In this document: positions 8,471 through 17,402 of the stretch, one piece after another
Numbering within the stretch: position 1 is the stretch's first letter
How the letters are laid out: each line of letters begins with the position of its first letter
From: Bacteriovoracales bacterium
Lineage (GTDB): Bacteria > Bdellovibrionota > Bacteriovoracia > Bacteriovoracales > Bacteriovoracaceae
Direction of reading: 5' to 3'
NCBI GenBank assembly: GCA_026713835.1
Contig: JAPONP010000021.1
Span: forward strand, 1-38,054
Length of the DNA stretch: 38,054 bases
Program-made: the position numbers and the translations under genes
Notes under the pieces: model-generated
Told to the model about the DNA's origin: nothing
What the model saw: only the letters and a program-made list of their open reading frames with translations
Databases searched by the model: none

Positions 8471-9237
8471 GTCTCCAAATGGCCCAACACTTTCTTCTGT
8501 GCCTTGCACTGGGCCTCGGTCTTTTTTCCCCTTTGGCCGACACGGCCAAGACGGGAGTGGGTTTCTACAAGGTCATCCTCGCCGTTATGGGAGGGGCCCT
8601 TTCCCTCTCCTTCGCCCTCCACCTGCCCTATCATGAAATGCTCTCCATCCATTCGGGCCTCTACTTTTTGGCCTTTGGGATATTGCTTTCCCTTTTTTAC
8701 CTCCACAAAGACCGAAGAGGGCCTTTGATGTGGGTTTTTTACGCCACTAAGATCGTCGCCTTGGCCCTCATCTCTTTCCTCTTTGCCCAAAAGAATGGGA
8801 TGAACTACCTCTATCTCATCTCATCCATGCTTTTTCTTGGAAGCGTGACCTTGACCATGATTTTGGGGCATTGGTATTTGGTCACGCCCAAACTGAGTGA
8901 AAGACCCCTATTACAAGGGCTTAAAATGATCTGGTTCATCGCAGGCCTTAAAATCGCCCTGGGACTTTGGGATCACTTTCAAATGCAGGTTCTTCCAGGC
9001 CCGGAAGCCACTGCGAGCATGGGGATTTCCGGGGCCTCTCTCCAGTTGGTCGTCGTTGCCATGAGGGTGATCTGGGGATATGTTATCACCATTGTCCTAA
9101 GCTATTTTGCCTGGAGGCTCGTCAAGATGAGATCCCTTCAAAGTGCCACGGGAATCTTTTATGTCATGACCTTTTTTGTCTTTGTGGGTGAAACCATTTC
9201 CGCCTTTTTATTTTATCAAGACGGACTCATGCTATGA
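8461..9237 (+). CDS. Uncharacterised polytopic membrane protein (about 7-8 TM)
   Basis: The 258-residue product is almost entirely hydrophobic, with about seven or eight membrane helices and short loops. LILGHWYLVTPKLSERPL-like sequence (ILGHWYLVTPKLSERPL, about residues 139-155) and the conserved-looking LHLPYHEMLSIHSGLYF are candidate functional sites, with His residues inside or next to helices. I do not recognise a named family. It overlaps the Nudix gene by 10 bases and shares an ATGA overlap with the zinc-ribbon gene downstream, so the three belong to one translationally coupled operon. The ATG is preceded by GGGAGGGGAGG. A redox or haem-related membrane role is possible from the membrane histidines, but unproven. 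Confidence 0.75.
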   Translation: MGLSLQMAQHFLLCLALGLGLFSPLADTAKTGVGFYKVILAVMGGALSLSFALHLPYHEMLSIHSGLYFLAFGILLSLFYLHKDRRGPLMWVFYATKIVALALISFLFAQKNGMNYLYLISSMLFLGSVTLTMILGHWYLVTPKLSERPLLQGLKMIWFIAGLKIALGLWDHFQMQVLPGPEATASMGISGASLQLVVVAMRVIWGYVITIVLSYFAWRLVKMRSLQSATGIFYVMTFFVFVGETISAFLFYQDGLML

Positions 9238-9695
9238 GTTCTCCAATGGAGATGACGTTGACCTGCTCGGAGTGTGGCTCGGCCATCCATATCCACCCCG
9301 ACCGAAATGCCGATACGGCCAAATGCCAAATCTGCTCCCACCCTATCTCGGTGACTTTTACCCAAGAGCATGAGGACGGCAGGCTTTCCCAATGCCCGGC
9401 CTGTGGAAGAAAAGATTTTTATGCCCAAAAGGATTTCAACCGAAAGATCGGAGTCACCCTTTTTATCGTGGCCGCCATCACCTCTATATGGACCTACGGT
9501 CTTAGCTTTGTCGCCCTCTATCTTCTCGATCTCCTTTTGTTTAAAAAACTGGGTAAAATTGCCATCTGCTACAACTGCCAAAGTATCTTTCGATCCATCG
9601 CCAATATGGACGATATCCATGAATACGACCACGAAATGAACGATCGAATCATCTATTCAGGCCACGACTTTGGCGGTCGTTCTCCCAAACACTAA
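9234..9695 (+). CDS. Zinc-ribbon protein with two central membrane segments
   Basis: The 153-residue product has a first Cys pair set (CSECG at about residue 11, CQIC at about 31), a second (CPACG at about 54), a hydrophobic hairpin at about 74-100 (IGVTLFIVAAITSIWTYGLSFVALYLLDLLLF), then CYNC near residue 112. The Cys pairs suggest one or two treble-clef or ribbon zinc sites on the cytoplasmic side of a membrane hairpin. The last pair, CYNC followed by QSIFRSI, looks like a rubredoxin-type knuckle. Function is unknown. Its start overlaps the previous stop (ATGA) and it ends 2 bases before the next start, so it is coupled to both neighbours. Confidence 0.7.
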   Translation: MSSPMEMTLTCSECGSAIHIHPDRNADTAKCQICSHPISVTFTQEHEDGRLSQCPACGRKDFYAQKDFNRKIGVTLFIVAAITSIWTYGLSFVALYLLDLLLFKKLGKIAICYNCQSIFRSIANMDDIHEYDHEMNDRIIYSGHDFGGRSPKH

Positions 9696-9697
9696 TC

Positions 9698-10498
9698 ATG
9701 ACCGCAAAAAAAAATATCGTCTTTTCCCACGCCAACGGTTTTCCGGCCAAATCATACAAAACATTTTTTGAATACTTTGATGGATTTCATATCAAATACA
9801 TCGAAGCCTATGGAAAAAGCACCTACCCCATCGATCGCAATTGGCACTCATCGGCCCGGGAACTCATCGACTTTGTAGAAAAAAATTTTTCCTCTCCCGT
9901 CACGGCGTTAGGCCATTCCTTTGGAGGGGCCGTCTCTCTTTTTGCCTGTGCCCAAAGGCCCGATCTTTTTGACAAAGTCGTCGTTATCGAACCCCCCCTT
10001 TTTGGGCCCGGCAAAAGATGGCCCATCGGACTCTTGCGACTTATAAACCTCCACCATCTTCTCTTCCCCCTTCCAAGGTGGGCCAAGAGAAGAAGAAACT
10101 CCTTTCCATCCACCGAGGAAGCCGTCGCCTATTTTCAAAAAAGACCTCTGTTTAAAAATTTCGATCCGAGATGCCTTCAAGATTATGCCCAAGCAGGACT
10201 TGTCAAAGAAAAAGAAGGGGATGAGCTGGGGCTTTTCATTCCCCGAGAACTCGAAAGCGGCATCTTCGATACCATGCCCTGTTTTTTTCTTCCCAAGATG
10301 TCAAAGATGAAGCCCACCACCATCCTCTACGCCAAATCCCTACTCTCCTATAAAAGAGATGATCTTCGCTGGTTTAAAAAGGCCATCTCCCCCCTCTGGT
10401 TATTCCCCTACGACGGGGGCCACATGGCCCCCTTGGAACATCCCGAAAGGATCGCCAAATTGGTCATGGAGATCATGTCCAGATCGACTGCTAAGTAA
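9698..10498 (+). CDS. Alpha/beta-hydrolase fold protein
   Basis: The 266-residue cytoplasmic enzyme has the oxyanion segment FSHANGFPAKSY near residue 9, the nucleophile elbow GHSFGG with Ser74, and the catalytic His in DGGHMAPLEHPE (His242). A cap region rich in Arg/Lys and aromatics lies at about residues 100-200. Such proteins are esterases, lipases or hydrolases acting on acyl or C-C bonds; the substrate cannot be read from the sequence. It is the fourth gene of the Nudix-led operon, starting 2 bases after the zinc-ribbon gene. Confidence 0.85.
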   Translation: MTAKKNIVFSHANGFPAKSYKTFFEYFDGFHIKYIEAYGKSTYPIDRNWHSSARELIDFVEKNFSSPVTALGHSFGGAVSLFACAQRPDLFDKVVVIEPPLFGPGKRWPIGLLRLINLHHLLFPLPRWAKRRRNSFPSTEEAVAYFQKRPLFKNFDPRCLQDYAQAGLVKEKEGDELGLFIPRELESGIFDTMPCFFLPKMSKMKPTTILYAKSLLSYKRDDLRWFKKAISPLWLFPYDGGHMAPLEHPERIAKLVMEIMSRSTAK

Positions 10499-10521
10499 AA
10501 TATATTTATCCCCCTTTACTT

Positions 10522-10552
10522 TGAGCTTAAAATGCACGACAATTTAAGCTCA
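10522..10552 (+). promoter_or_regulatory. Perfect 10-bp inverted repeat ending on the start codon of the first DUF4143 ATPase
   Basis: TGAGCTTAAA at 10522-10531 and its exact complement TTTAAGCTCA at 10543-10552 are separated by 11 bases. The last A is the A of the ATG at 10552. The left arm overlaps a possible -10 (TAAAAT, 10528-10533; weak -35 TTTATC at 10505-10510). It could be an operator or an mRNA hairpin hiding the start. The second DUF4143 gene at 18810 has the same geometry. Confidence 0.6.
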
Positions 10553-11739
10553 TGATAAAGAATCCTCTCGATAGAATGATCGACCTCACCAAAGAACAGA
10601 GCTTTTTTCTCTTTGGGCCTAGAAACTCCGGTAAATCAACCCTCTTAAAAACTCACTTTAAAGAACTTCAAACCAAAGGCGATATTTTATGGATTGACCT
10701 TCTCGATGCCCAAATCCAATATCAACTCTCCCAAAGACCCTCACTTCTCATGGATATGTGGGATGCCAAAAAACCTCCGTGGATCGTTATCGATGAAATT
10801 CAAAAAAATCCAAAACTACTCGATATCGTTCATAAGATGATGGAGGAAACCTCTGCCAAATTCGCCCTTTCCGGCTCTAGTGCCAGAAAGTTAAAAAGGG
10901 GCCACGCCAATCTCTTGGGAGGACGGGCCCTCCCCTTTTACCTTTTCCCCTTTTCCTTTATGGAGCTAGAAAAAAAATTTAATCTGGATCGGGCCCTTAA
11001 ATTCGGACTTCTCCCTCGATTTTGGGCATCCCCCATGAGCGATAAAGATACCGTACGGGGTCTTTATGCTTACGTCGATACCTACCTCAAAGAGGAAATC
11101 GCTTCAGAACAAATCGTTCGCAAATTGGATCCCTTTCAAAGATTTTTATCCGTGTCGGCCCAATCCAATGGAAACATCATCAATTTTTCCAAAATCGAAA
11201 GAGATGCAGGTCTAGGAGCCTCTCAAGCTCAAAAGCATTTCCAGATATTATCCGATACCCTTCTCGGCGCTTTTCTCCCTCCCTATCACTCCTCCATACG
11301 CAAACGCCAAGAGCGGAAAAGTAAATTTTATTTTTTTGACACGGGGGTTTTGAGGGCCTTGCAAATGATGGCACAAGAAAGTTTGCATCCTTCTACTTTT
11401 GAATACGGAAATTTATTTGAAACATTTATTATCAACGAAGTCTTAAAAATGACCGCCTATTTAGAAAAAAAATGGAAACTTTCCTATCTCAAAACCCAAG
11501 CCGGTGTGGAAATAGATCTTATCGTAGAAAAACCCAGAACTGCTCCGATTCTTATAGAAATCAAATCTTCTTTAGATATCAAAGAGGAGCATCTCAAAAC
11601 TTTAAAACGGCTGGCTTCGGATTTTCCCAAAAGTACACGATACGTTTGGTATCGTGGCCCGGAATCCTATAGGATAGATCAAATTCAGTGTTTACCGTGG
11701 CATCAAGGGATCAAAGAATTATTTGAAATCAATTCATAG
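10552..11739 (+). CDS. AAA+ ATPase with C-terminal DUF4143 (PD-(D/E)XK-like) domain
   Basis: The 395-residue product has Walker A GPRNSGKST at residues 22-30, Walker B WIVIDEIQK near residues 77-85, sensor-like FALSGSSARK, and LLGGRALPFYLFPFSFMEL. The C-terminal half carries the DUF4143 pattern with GVEIDLIVEK and ILIEIKSSLD, resembling a PD-(D/E)XK nuclease core. These stand-alone archaeo-bacterial STAND-like ATPases are common, mobile and poorly understood; defence, toxin and regulation roles have been proposed. No ribosome binding site is obvious, and the start codon lies in a 10-bp inverted repeat. A second, only distantly related member is at 18810. Confidence 0.88.
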   Translation: MIKNPLDRMIDLTKEQSFFLFGPRNSGKSTLLKTHFKELQTKGDILWIDLLDAQIQYQLSQRPSLLMDMWDAKKPPWIVIDEIQKNPKLLDIVHKMMEETSAKFALSGSSARKLKRGHANLLGGRALPFYLFPFSFMELEKKFNLDRALKFGLLPRFWASPMSDKDTVRGLYAYVDTYLKEEIASEQIVRKLDPFQRFLSVSAQSNGNIINFSKIERDAGLGASQAQKHFQILSDTLLGAFLPPYHSSIRKRQERKSKFYFFDTGVLRALQMMAQESLHPSTFEYGNLFETFIINEVLKMTAYLEKKWKLSYLKTQAGVEIDLIVEKPRTAPILIEIKSSLDIKEEHLKTLKRLASDFPKSTRYVWYRGPESYRIDQIQCLPWHQGIKELFEINS

Positions 11740-11770
11740 TGACGTTGACGTTCCACAAGTAAATCCTGAC

Positions 11771-11797
11771 CCCAATGGATGGGTTCTTTCTGTTTTT
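11771..11797 (+). terminator. Weak possible terminator after the first DUF4143 ATPase
   Basis: CCCA at 11771-11774 can pair with TGGG at 11780-11783 around a 5-base loop, followed by the T-rich TTCTTTCTGTTTTT. The stem is only 4 pairs, so support is low. The 193-base gap to the next gene shows no other clear structure apart from the TGACGT/TGACGT direct repeat just after the stop and the AGGAGG at 11919. Confidence 0.25.
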
Positions 11798-11932
11798 CAT
11801 CGCAGCAATGAAATGAATCCTCCCTTTTTCCCCTTATGATTTCAGGTGCTTAGGGGGGGCGAAGCGTTATTTTTTAATTAAGGATATGGATTAAAAAGAC
11901 CGATTAAGTTGCCACCATAGGAGGTTTTTGCG

Positions 11933-14900
11933 ATGAAGGCATTACTCGTTATTTTCAATTTGTGTTTGTTCTCTTTTTCGTCGGTTTCGTTTGCCGACGA
12001 CTCGAAGTTGTTATCGGACTATGAAAAACTTACGCCGTTTCATGAAAACCTCGAAGTTCTCATGCCAACGAAAGTTTGCGAGGGCCCGGATTGCTCCATC
12101 GTCGGCCAATACGAGGACAACACAAAGGCCATGGATGACTTGCTCAAAAAGACCGAACGGGCCTTAGGCGATCGAGTCGATAGCGCCCAATTTCTTGCAA
12201 CTCCCCTTGGGAAACAGTACGGCGCGCTCAAAAAGTTTATGCAAATCCATCGCAGTTTCCAGTCTTGTCGGGGTGGGGCCGCCTTTTGGACGGGAAAGGA
12301 TTTGGGGAACACCTTGGATAGAATTTCCGCCAATGTGAGCGAAGACGATGTGGCCTCTTGTGATTCGGATTGTGCCCAAAAAAATACTCCCTCCGTTGGA
12401 GACTTGAGCGCTTTTAGCAAAGTGCCCGAGGCCCAACTAGAGGAACACCTCTTGAGAAATTTTATTGCCGGGAGCTTGAGAGCGAGGGCCATTTTTGCCA
12501 AGGAACTTAGGCATCCGGATAAGGAAACGGTGACGTCCCTTTGCCGAGGACAGAAAAAAACGAAACTGCCCCTGGGGATCACTTATCGTAAGGAAAAAAA
12601 TATCTGCAGCGATGATGACAAGAAACTTTTGGGTGATCTCAAAAAGCAAATCGATGCTTCCTCCGTGGCCCCCCTGAGTACTCGGCAGGTGATGAGTGAT
12701 CTCAACCAACACATTGGGGAATTGAACGGTATCCTCGGCCAATACAACGAGCAGAAAAAATCCATCGAAAACAAGTGGAAAGAAGAAGATAAGGATAGGA
12801 AAACGGCCCATGAGACGCCACAGGAACTTGGGCGAAGGCATGGGGCGAGAAAAAAAGAGCTTCTCGATCTCAAGAAGGCCGTTTTGGATAAGTACTACGC
12901 AAAATTTTCACAGCTCGGCGCTAGAACGAATGGACTTTTTCAAATGGATACCATCAAAAAGGCGAGCGGGATGGAGGCACTGGAGGAACTGGCCCCCAAG
13001 TGGTTGGGTTTTGGCGGATTTATCGAGGGAAGTCTTAAAAGCGTCGATGACTTTGCCCCTCTCTCTCCCATCAACGACCGAAAGGTTCTTGCAAAAGCAA
13101 AAGACGAGTATTTTTCCAAAACCAAAGAACAGATACAAGATTTAATCAGAAGAAGAAACGACCGAACGGTTCATGCCAATAGAGACAACATTGCCCATCT
13201 CATGGCCTCAAGTCCCGCCTTGGTGGGGCAAACCCTTGCGGAAAACCCCGACTACGCAGACACCGTTTGCCGTGTGGGCCAAAATATGGCCAAGAGGCGA
13301 AGGGGACTCAAGGTGGCCAAGGGAGCGAGTTACATCGTGGCGATTGGAGGTGGTGTCGGAGTCGGGGTGGCCACCGCCGGTGCAGGACTCCCCCTCGCTG
13401 CCCATTTGGGGATCGGTTTCGCCACAGGTCTTGGTTTTGCCGGCATCGACTACGGCTGGAATAAAAGTGCCCATGTCGAGAACCGAAAGATAAAAGAGGC
13501 CATGCTCAACGCCTATCTCGCCGATCTCGGTGATGACAAGAGCATCGAAGAGATAAGGGAAACTTGGAAAAAGGCTACCGAAGGTGCCTACTGGTCCAGT
13601 GGTCTCGCCGTTCTGGGCTTTTTGGCCACAGATGTGGCCCTCGCTCCCGTGGGAGTTGCCAAAAAGGGAGGGCAAGTTGCAGCTAGGGCCGTGGCAAGTC
13701 GAAGGGCGGCCCGCAATCCCAAGGCAATCGAAAAAGTCACGCCAACGCAAAAGGCACGGGAAAAACTACTCCAACGGATTTTGATGAATCAACAAAAGGC
13801 AAAGGCCTTTGAAAAGTTGAGCGAACGATATCCCGATTATAGGGTGAAGCAACTGTTCAATTTTATCGCATCAGTTCCACCTGAAACCCAAGCGATCCTT
13901 TTGAGTTCCCTTCCCAAAGTCTCAAGAAATTTTTCCAGGCTGCCCAGGCTAAAGGCCGTCAAAGGTGCGCTCAGTAAAGATGAACTCCGGGAGTTAAAAA
14001 GGATCATGAGGAAGCCCACCATCAATGCTGTATTCGATGATACGGATCGGGCCCTTGCGGTAACGGGTCGTTTTCAAAGCGAAACTCGTCGAGTTCTCCA
14101 AACGGGGAAGCCCTCTCCTCATTCAAACCAAGTCATCTCCGGGCTCAATCCCATTGAATACAGCGCTATGTTTCTTGGCAGAGGAAAGGCCGCCGAAAAT
14201 ACCCTGGGGCGAAGTTTGAATAGGCCCCAGAGGGCAGCTGTGGAAAAGGCCCACAAAGTCGGCGCCAAAGAAGTGGGGAAAAACGGCAAAGAAGCGGGAA
14301 TTGGCAATTACACTCAGGCCCAGTTGCAACAAAAAGCGAGAATCCTAAGAGAGGCGGGGTTTAACCAGAAAGAGGTTCGCCAACTCATGGAGGCGGGAGT
14401 CGTCGGACGAGCAAAAACCGGGGAACTCGTTCAACTTCTAGACGAGGTGAGCGAACCCGAACTCATAAGAAAAGTTGTCGATACCCTCAAGACGAGATTG
14501 TCGGAGGCCCCGAATCGGGAGGCCTTTTTACAGGGCCTCGAAGAAATTGGCAAGGGAAAGACGTTTTGGAAAGCACATATACTGGAACCCAAACATATCG
14601 AGCGTTTTTATTCCCTGCAAAGCAATCGGCGACCGACTCCGGAGCAATCACTGAGATTACTCCAATCATTTAAGAAGATGGTGGGAGAGAGTTTTTCAAC
14701 GATACCTACCGGTGCCGAGGGCCGAGCAGCGTATAAGGAAATACTAGACAACGTCGCTTCGGATGTCTTTTTAACAAAAAGCTCTGATGACTCTTTGGCC
14801 TTGATAAAGGGGGTACGCGAGGTCGCCGGAAGCCAAGGCGTTGAATATATGCTCGACACCTCCGGCATAAGGCGGTTTTTTGCGACAAGGCCAAATACGA

Positions 14901-17341
14901 GGCAAAAATCCCAGTTTGCAACGGCAACAAAATCCACAAAGCATCACGACAATGTTCTCGTCTATCTCGAAGGGGCCAAGATACTCCCTCAACCCCAAAC
15001 GGCCGATGAACTCTTGAATTGGGCAAAAGCGGCACAAAAAAGCAAGGGAAGAGAATGGGTGGCCAAGCAACTGACTCCCCTCGTAGTCGAAGATTTTTTA
15101 AAGAAAAACCCCGGCGGCGATAAAATTTTTGAGTTATTGCAATGGTTTAAGGGGAGCGATACCACCGCTGTCGGCAAGGCCCGCATTGAGCAGGTCGTTG
15201 ATCTGCTCCAATCTCATCTTTTTTTGACCAAAAGCCCCGATGAGTTTTTGGGTTCCCTCAAGGGTGTCGTCAAGCTTGGAGCGAGGGAAAATGCCATTGA
15301 ACTTCTGAGCCCGGGTAAGATTGATAATTTCTTTGCCAATGCTCCCACGGCAAAACAAACGGCCGAACTCTTAGAACTTCTCGGAGAACCCATCGGGGCG
15401 CGCTTGCGATTAAACCAACGGACACTGAGTGGACTTGAAAACGATGTCCTCGATTCATTGATGGGCAAGATACGGGTTCAAACGGTGCGAGCGGAAGATC
15501 CCAAAGATTTTTTAACTCTTATCGAAGGGGCCCAAAAAGTGTTAAAGAATCACAATTTGCCTCCCAACCATAGGTTACGACCGACCCTAGAAGACCTCGA
15601 TAACTTTTTCTCTATGGGCCCCACACTCGACCAGAAGAGACGACTTTTGGGATTATTTAATAACCCCGAAATGAAAAAACAAATTGAGAAGAGAATTGCA
15701 AAAACGTTGACGAATGGTGAGACAGTCACGGATGCCGTGCGCCGATTGGCGGGGCAAAAAGCAAGCCCCATCGAGAATGTCTTTGATGAATTTCTTAAGA
15801 ATACTCAGGGTCAGAATGGGGCATCCAGGGTCGGTATGGCCCAGACGACCCTCGAAAGAATCCTCACTCCCGGGCAAAGAGAAGCCGTTGAAAAGGCCCA
15901 TCTCGTGGGAACGGGAGAAGTGGGAAAAAACGGCAAAACCGCAGGGCTTGGCAATTACACCAAGGAGCAACTCCTACGCAAGACCCGCATCTTGCGCGAA
16001 GCGGGGTTTGGCCCAAAAGAGGTTCGCAAACTCATGGAAAAAGGAGTTGTGGGAGAGGCCAGCGACATCCACCTCATTGAATTGATAGAAAATGGCGTCG
16101 CTTCCAAGAAATCTAACGTGGATATTGTGGCAGGAATTCTTGAAGAGAGGATATCCGGTCCCACCTCCTCAGAACGCTTAACGGATATATCTTTAGAGCT
16201 TGCAATCGCAGCACGACGAGCTAATCATTCAGAAAAAATCCTGACGGCCACACCCACGGGACCCGTTTGGCGAGAACTTGATAAACCGGGGAGCAAGAAG
16301 AGTCTTCAATCCCTACAAAGTGTAGCAAAGAGGATAAATCCACTCATCAAAAATAAATTGGCCCACAGGATGTCGCTGGTGACCAGTCCCGATGAATACC
16401 TCGATGCGGCCAAGGGAGTCCGGCAAATGGGAGGAAAAGACCTTCTCATCGAAAAATTGTCAGACGATCAGATCAGAAGATTTTTTGAAATGCCCCATTC
16501 TCCAACTCCAAAACAAGTTTTTGAGCTATTGGAAATCTTGCGGGGAACTCCCTTTGAGGGAGCTTTGGGAAGAACATTACAAGAGATCGAGAAAAGAATG
16601 ACTGGCGCTCCTAATCCAGATGAGATACTCGATTTGATTCGATCGGTTCACGTCGTGTTGGGAGAAAGTGGAATGAAGAGAATACTCAAAGACGAAACCA
16701 TAAAAAATTTCTTTAGAAAAATACCGACAGCGGGTCAAAAAGATGAACTTGTGAGCTTGGCCCTGGGGACGGAACATGAAACTTTAGTTCAAATGTATAC
16801 GAAAAGTCGTGTGCCTTTTCCCAAAGACTCTCCAAAGGGGACTCTGGCCATGGCCAGAAAAATGGTCAATGGTTCAGAGCCGGAAAAGCTCGTAGAGCAA
16901 TTCAACCCCATCCAATTGGATGCATTTTTCTCCAAAAGAGTCCGTCCGACTGAAAAACAAATAACTGAACTCTTTACCCTTCTCGCTAAAAGTGCCAATG
17001 CACCCTCTGGTACATCCACTGGTTGGATAAAGTCTTCAAGATACCTTAGAGTTATCGCTAACGATATAAGCAAGAGGATGATGGCCACGACAAGCTCCGC
17101 ACAGTTTCTTTCATTGGCAAAAGCGATGAAGAACGGCATGGGGGATACCCTGCTCCGTAAAACTCTGCGTCTCAGCAGATTAAAGCATTTCTTTTATACT
17201 AACGACGCCTCTGTAGATGAAGCGGCGGAACTTATGAGACTGGTGGACGATATCGAGATAAAAGCAGAAGTGGCCAAAATGATTAAGGAAAAGTTTCCAC
17301 CAAGTGATTTGACTCCTTTCGAGGAGTGGCTTGCGTTGTGA
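11933..17341 (+). CDS. Giant exported helical-repeat protein (1802 aa)
   Basis: AGGAGG at 11919-11924 stands 8 bases before the ATG. A signal peptide (MKALLVIFNLCLFSFSSVSFA) is followed by about 400 helical residues with many Cys (CEGPDC, SCRGG, SCDSDC, ICSDDD), suggesting disulphides outside the cytoplasm. Two Gly/Ala-rich hydrophobic segments lie at about 463-510 and 553-576. A 65-residue motif (RAAVEKAHKVG..GKNGKEAGIGNYT..LREAGF..KEVRQLMEAGVVG) occurs at about 761-825 and again at 1311-1374. Each copy is followed by a set of 70-95-residue helical repeats with the consensus SPDEFL..KGV, then I..FF, then PT..Q..ELL; FF-type positions are at 892, 982, 1055, 1133, 1225, 1517, 1593, 1665 and 1753. 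No enzyme motif is recognisable. It is probably surface or periplasmic; an adhesive, toxin-like or prey-contact role is only a guess. Confidence 0.85.
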   Translation: MKALLVIFNLCLFSFSSVSFADDSKLLSDYEKLTPFHENLEVLMPTKVCEGPDCSIVGQYEDNTKAMDDLLKKTERALGDRVDSAQFLATPLGKQYGALKKFMQIHRSFQSCRGGAAFWTGKDLGNTLDRISANVSEDDVASCDSDCAQKNTPSVGDLSAFSKVPEAQLEEHLLRNFIAGSLRARAIFAKELRHPDKETVTSLCRGQKKTKLPLGITYRKEKNICSDDDKKLLGDLKKQIDASSVAPLSTRQVMSDLNQHIGELNGILGQYNEQKKSIENKWKEEDKDRKTAHETPQELGRRHGARKKELLDLKKAVLDKYYAKFSQLGARTNGLFQMDTIKKASGMEALEELAPKWLGFGGFIEGSLKSVDDFAPLSPINDRKVLAKAKDEYFSKTKEQIQDLIRRRNDRTVHANRDNIAHLMASSPALVGQTLAENPDYADTVCRVGQNMAKRRRGLKVAKGASYIVAIGGGVGVGVATAGAGLPLAAHLGIGFATGLGFAGIDYGWNKSAHVENRKIKEAMLNAYLADLGDDKSIEEIRETWKKATEGAYWSSGLAVLGFLATDVALAPVGVAKKGGQVAARAVASRRAARNPKAIEKVTPTQKAREKLLQRILMNQQKAKAFEKLSERYPDYRVKQLFNFIASVPPETQAILLSSLPKVSRNFSRLPRLKAVKGALSKDELRELKRIMRKPTINAVFDDTDRALAVTGRFQSETRRVLQTGKPSPHSNQVISGLNPIEYSAMFLGRGKAAENTLGRSLNRPQRAAVEKAHKVGAKEVGKNGKEAGIGNYTQAQLQQKARILREAGFNQKEVRQLMEAGVVGRAKTGELVQLLDEVSEPELIRKVVDTLKTRLSEAPNREAFLQGLEEIGKGKTFWKAHILEPKHIERFYSLQSNRRPTPEQSLRLLQSFKKMVGESFSTIPTGAEGRAAYKEILDNVASDVFLTKSSDDSLALIKGVREVAGSQGVEYMLDTSGIRRFFATRPNTRQKSQFATATKSTKHHDNVLVYLEGAKILPQPQTADELLNWAKAAQKSKGREWVAKQLTPLVVEDFLKKNPGGDKIFELLQWFKGSDTTAVGKARIEQVVDLLQSHLFLTKSPDEFLGSLKGVVKLGARENAIELLSPGKIDNFFANAPTAKQTAELLELLGEPIGARLRLNQRTLSGLENDVLDSLMGKIRVQTVRAEDPKDFLTLIEGAQKVLKNHNLPPNHRLRPTLEDLDNFFSMGPTLDQKRRLLGLFNNPEMKKQIEKRIAKTLTNGETVTDAVRRLAGQKASPIENVFDEFLKNTQGQNGASRVGMAQTTLERILTPGQREAVEKAHLVGTGEVGKNGKTAGLGNYTKEQLLRKTRILREAGFGPKEVRKLMEKGVVGEASDIHLIELIENGVASKKSNVDIVAGILEERISGPTSSERLTDISLELAIAARRANHSEKILTATPTGPVWRELDKPGSKKSLQSLQSVAKRINPLIKNKLAHRMSLVTSPDEYLDAAKGVRQMGGKDLLIEKLSDDQIRRFFEMPHSPTPKQVFELLEILRGTPFEGALGRTLQEIEKRMTGAPNPDEILDLIRSVHVVLGESGMKRILKDETIKNFFRKIPTAGQKDELVSLALGTEHETLVQMYTKSRVPFPKDSPKGTLAMARKMVNGSEPEKLVEQFNPIQLDAFFSKRVRPTEKQITELFTLLAKSANAPSGTSTGWIKSSRYLRVIANDISKRMMATTSSAQFLSLAKAMKNGMGDTLLRKTLRLSRLKHFFYTNDASVDEAAELMRLVDDIEIKAEVAKMIKEKFPPSDLTPFEEWLAL
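14213..14407 (+). repeat. Protein-level repeat A, copy 1, in the giant exported protein
   Basis: Encodes residues about 761-825: RPQRAAVEKAHKVG, EVGKNGKEAGIGNYT, ARILREAGF, KEVRQLMEAGVVG. About two-thirds of residues match copy 2 at 15863-16054, which starts some 550 residues later. From memory, similar segments recur in large secreted proteins of myxobacteria and bdellovibrios. Confidence 0.75.
14490..15690 (+). repeat. Array of five helical repeats B1-B5
   Basis: Five units of 73-92 residues follow copy 1 of motif A. Aromatic anchor positions (ERFY, RRFF, EDFL, DNFF, DNFF) fall at residues 892, 982, 1055, 1133 and 1225. Each unit opens with an NREAF/SDDSL/TADEL/SPDEF/DPKDF segment and closes with a PT..Q..ELL-like helix. 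Boundaries are approximate. Confidence 0.6.
15863..16054 (+). repeat. Protein-level repeat A, copy 2, in the giant exported protein
   Basis: Encodes residues 1311-1374: LTPGQREAVEKAHLVG, EVGKNGKTAGLGNYT, TRILREAGF, KEVRKLMEKGVVG. Closely matches copy 1 at 14213-14407. Confidence 0.75.
16130..17320 (+). repeat. Second array of helical repeats (one degenerate plus four clear units)
   Basis: After copy 2 of motif A, a degenerate unit (around residue 1440) precedes four clear ones with FF anchors at residues 1517, 1593, 1665 and 1753 (RRFF, KNFF, DAFF, KHFF). Offsets from motif A are 206, 282, 354 and 442 residues, against 221, 294, 372 and 464 for B2-B5 in the first array. Confidence 0.55.
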
Positions 17342-17394
17342 TAGAGTCGCTCCCTCTAACACGAAACTTCACACCTCATGGGCCAATCATCTAC

Positions 17395-17402
17395 CTTCCT
17401 TC
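17395..17402 (+). repeat. 8-bp target site duplication, left copy
   Basis: CTTCCTTC immediately precedes the GTAAC end of the miniature element and is repeated exactly at 17519-17526, immediately after its far end. Confidence 0.75.

Noticed and set aside
11740-11932. A riboswitch in the leader of the giant protein gene
   Set aside because: I could not find a conserved aptamer pattern, only a weak hairpin, a G-run and a good ribosome binding site.
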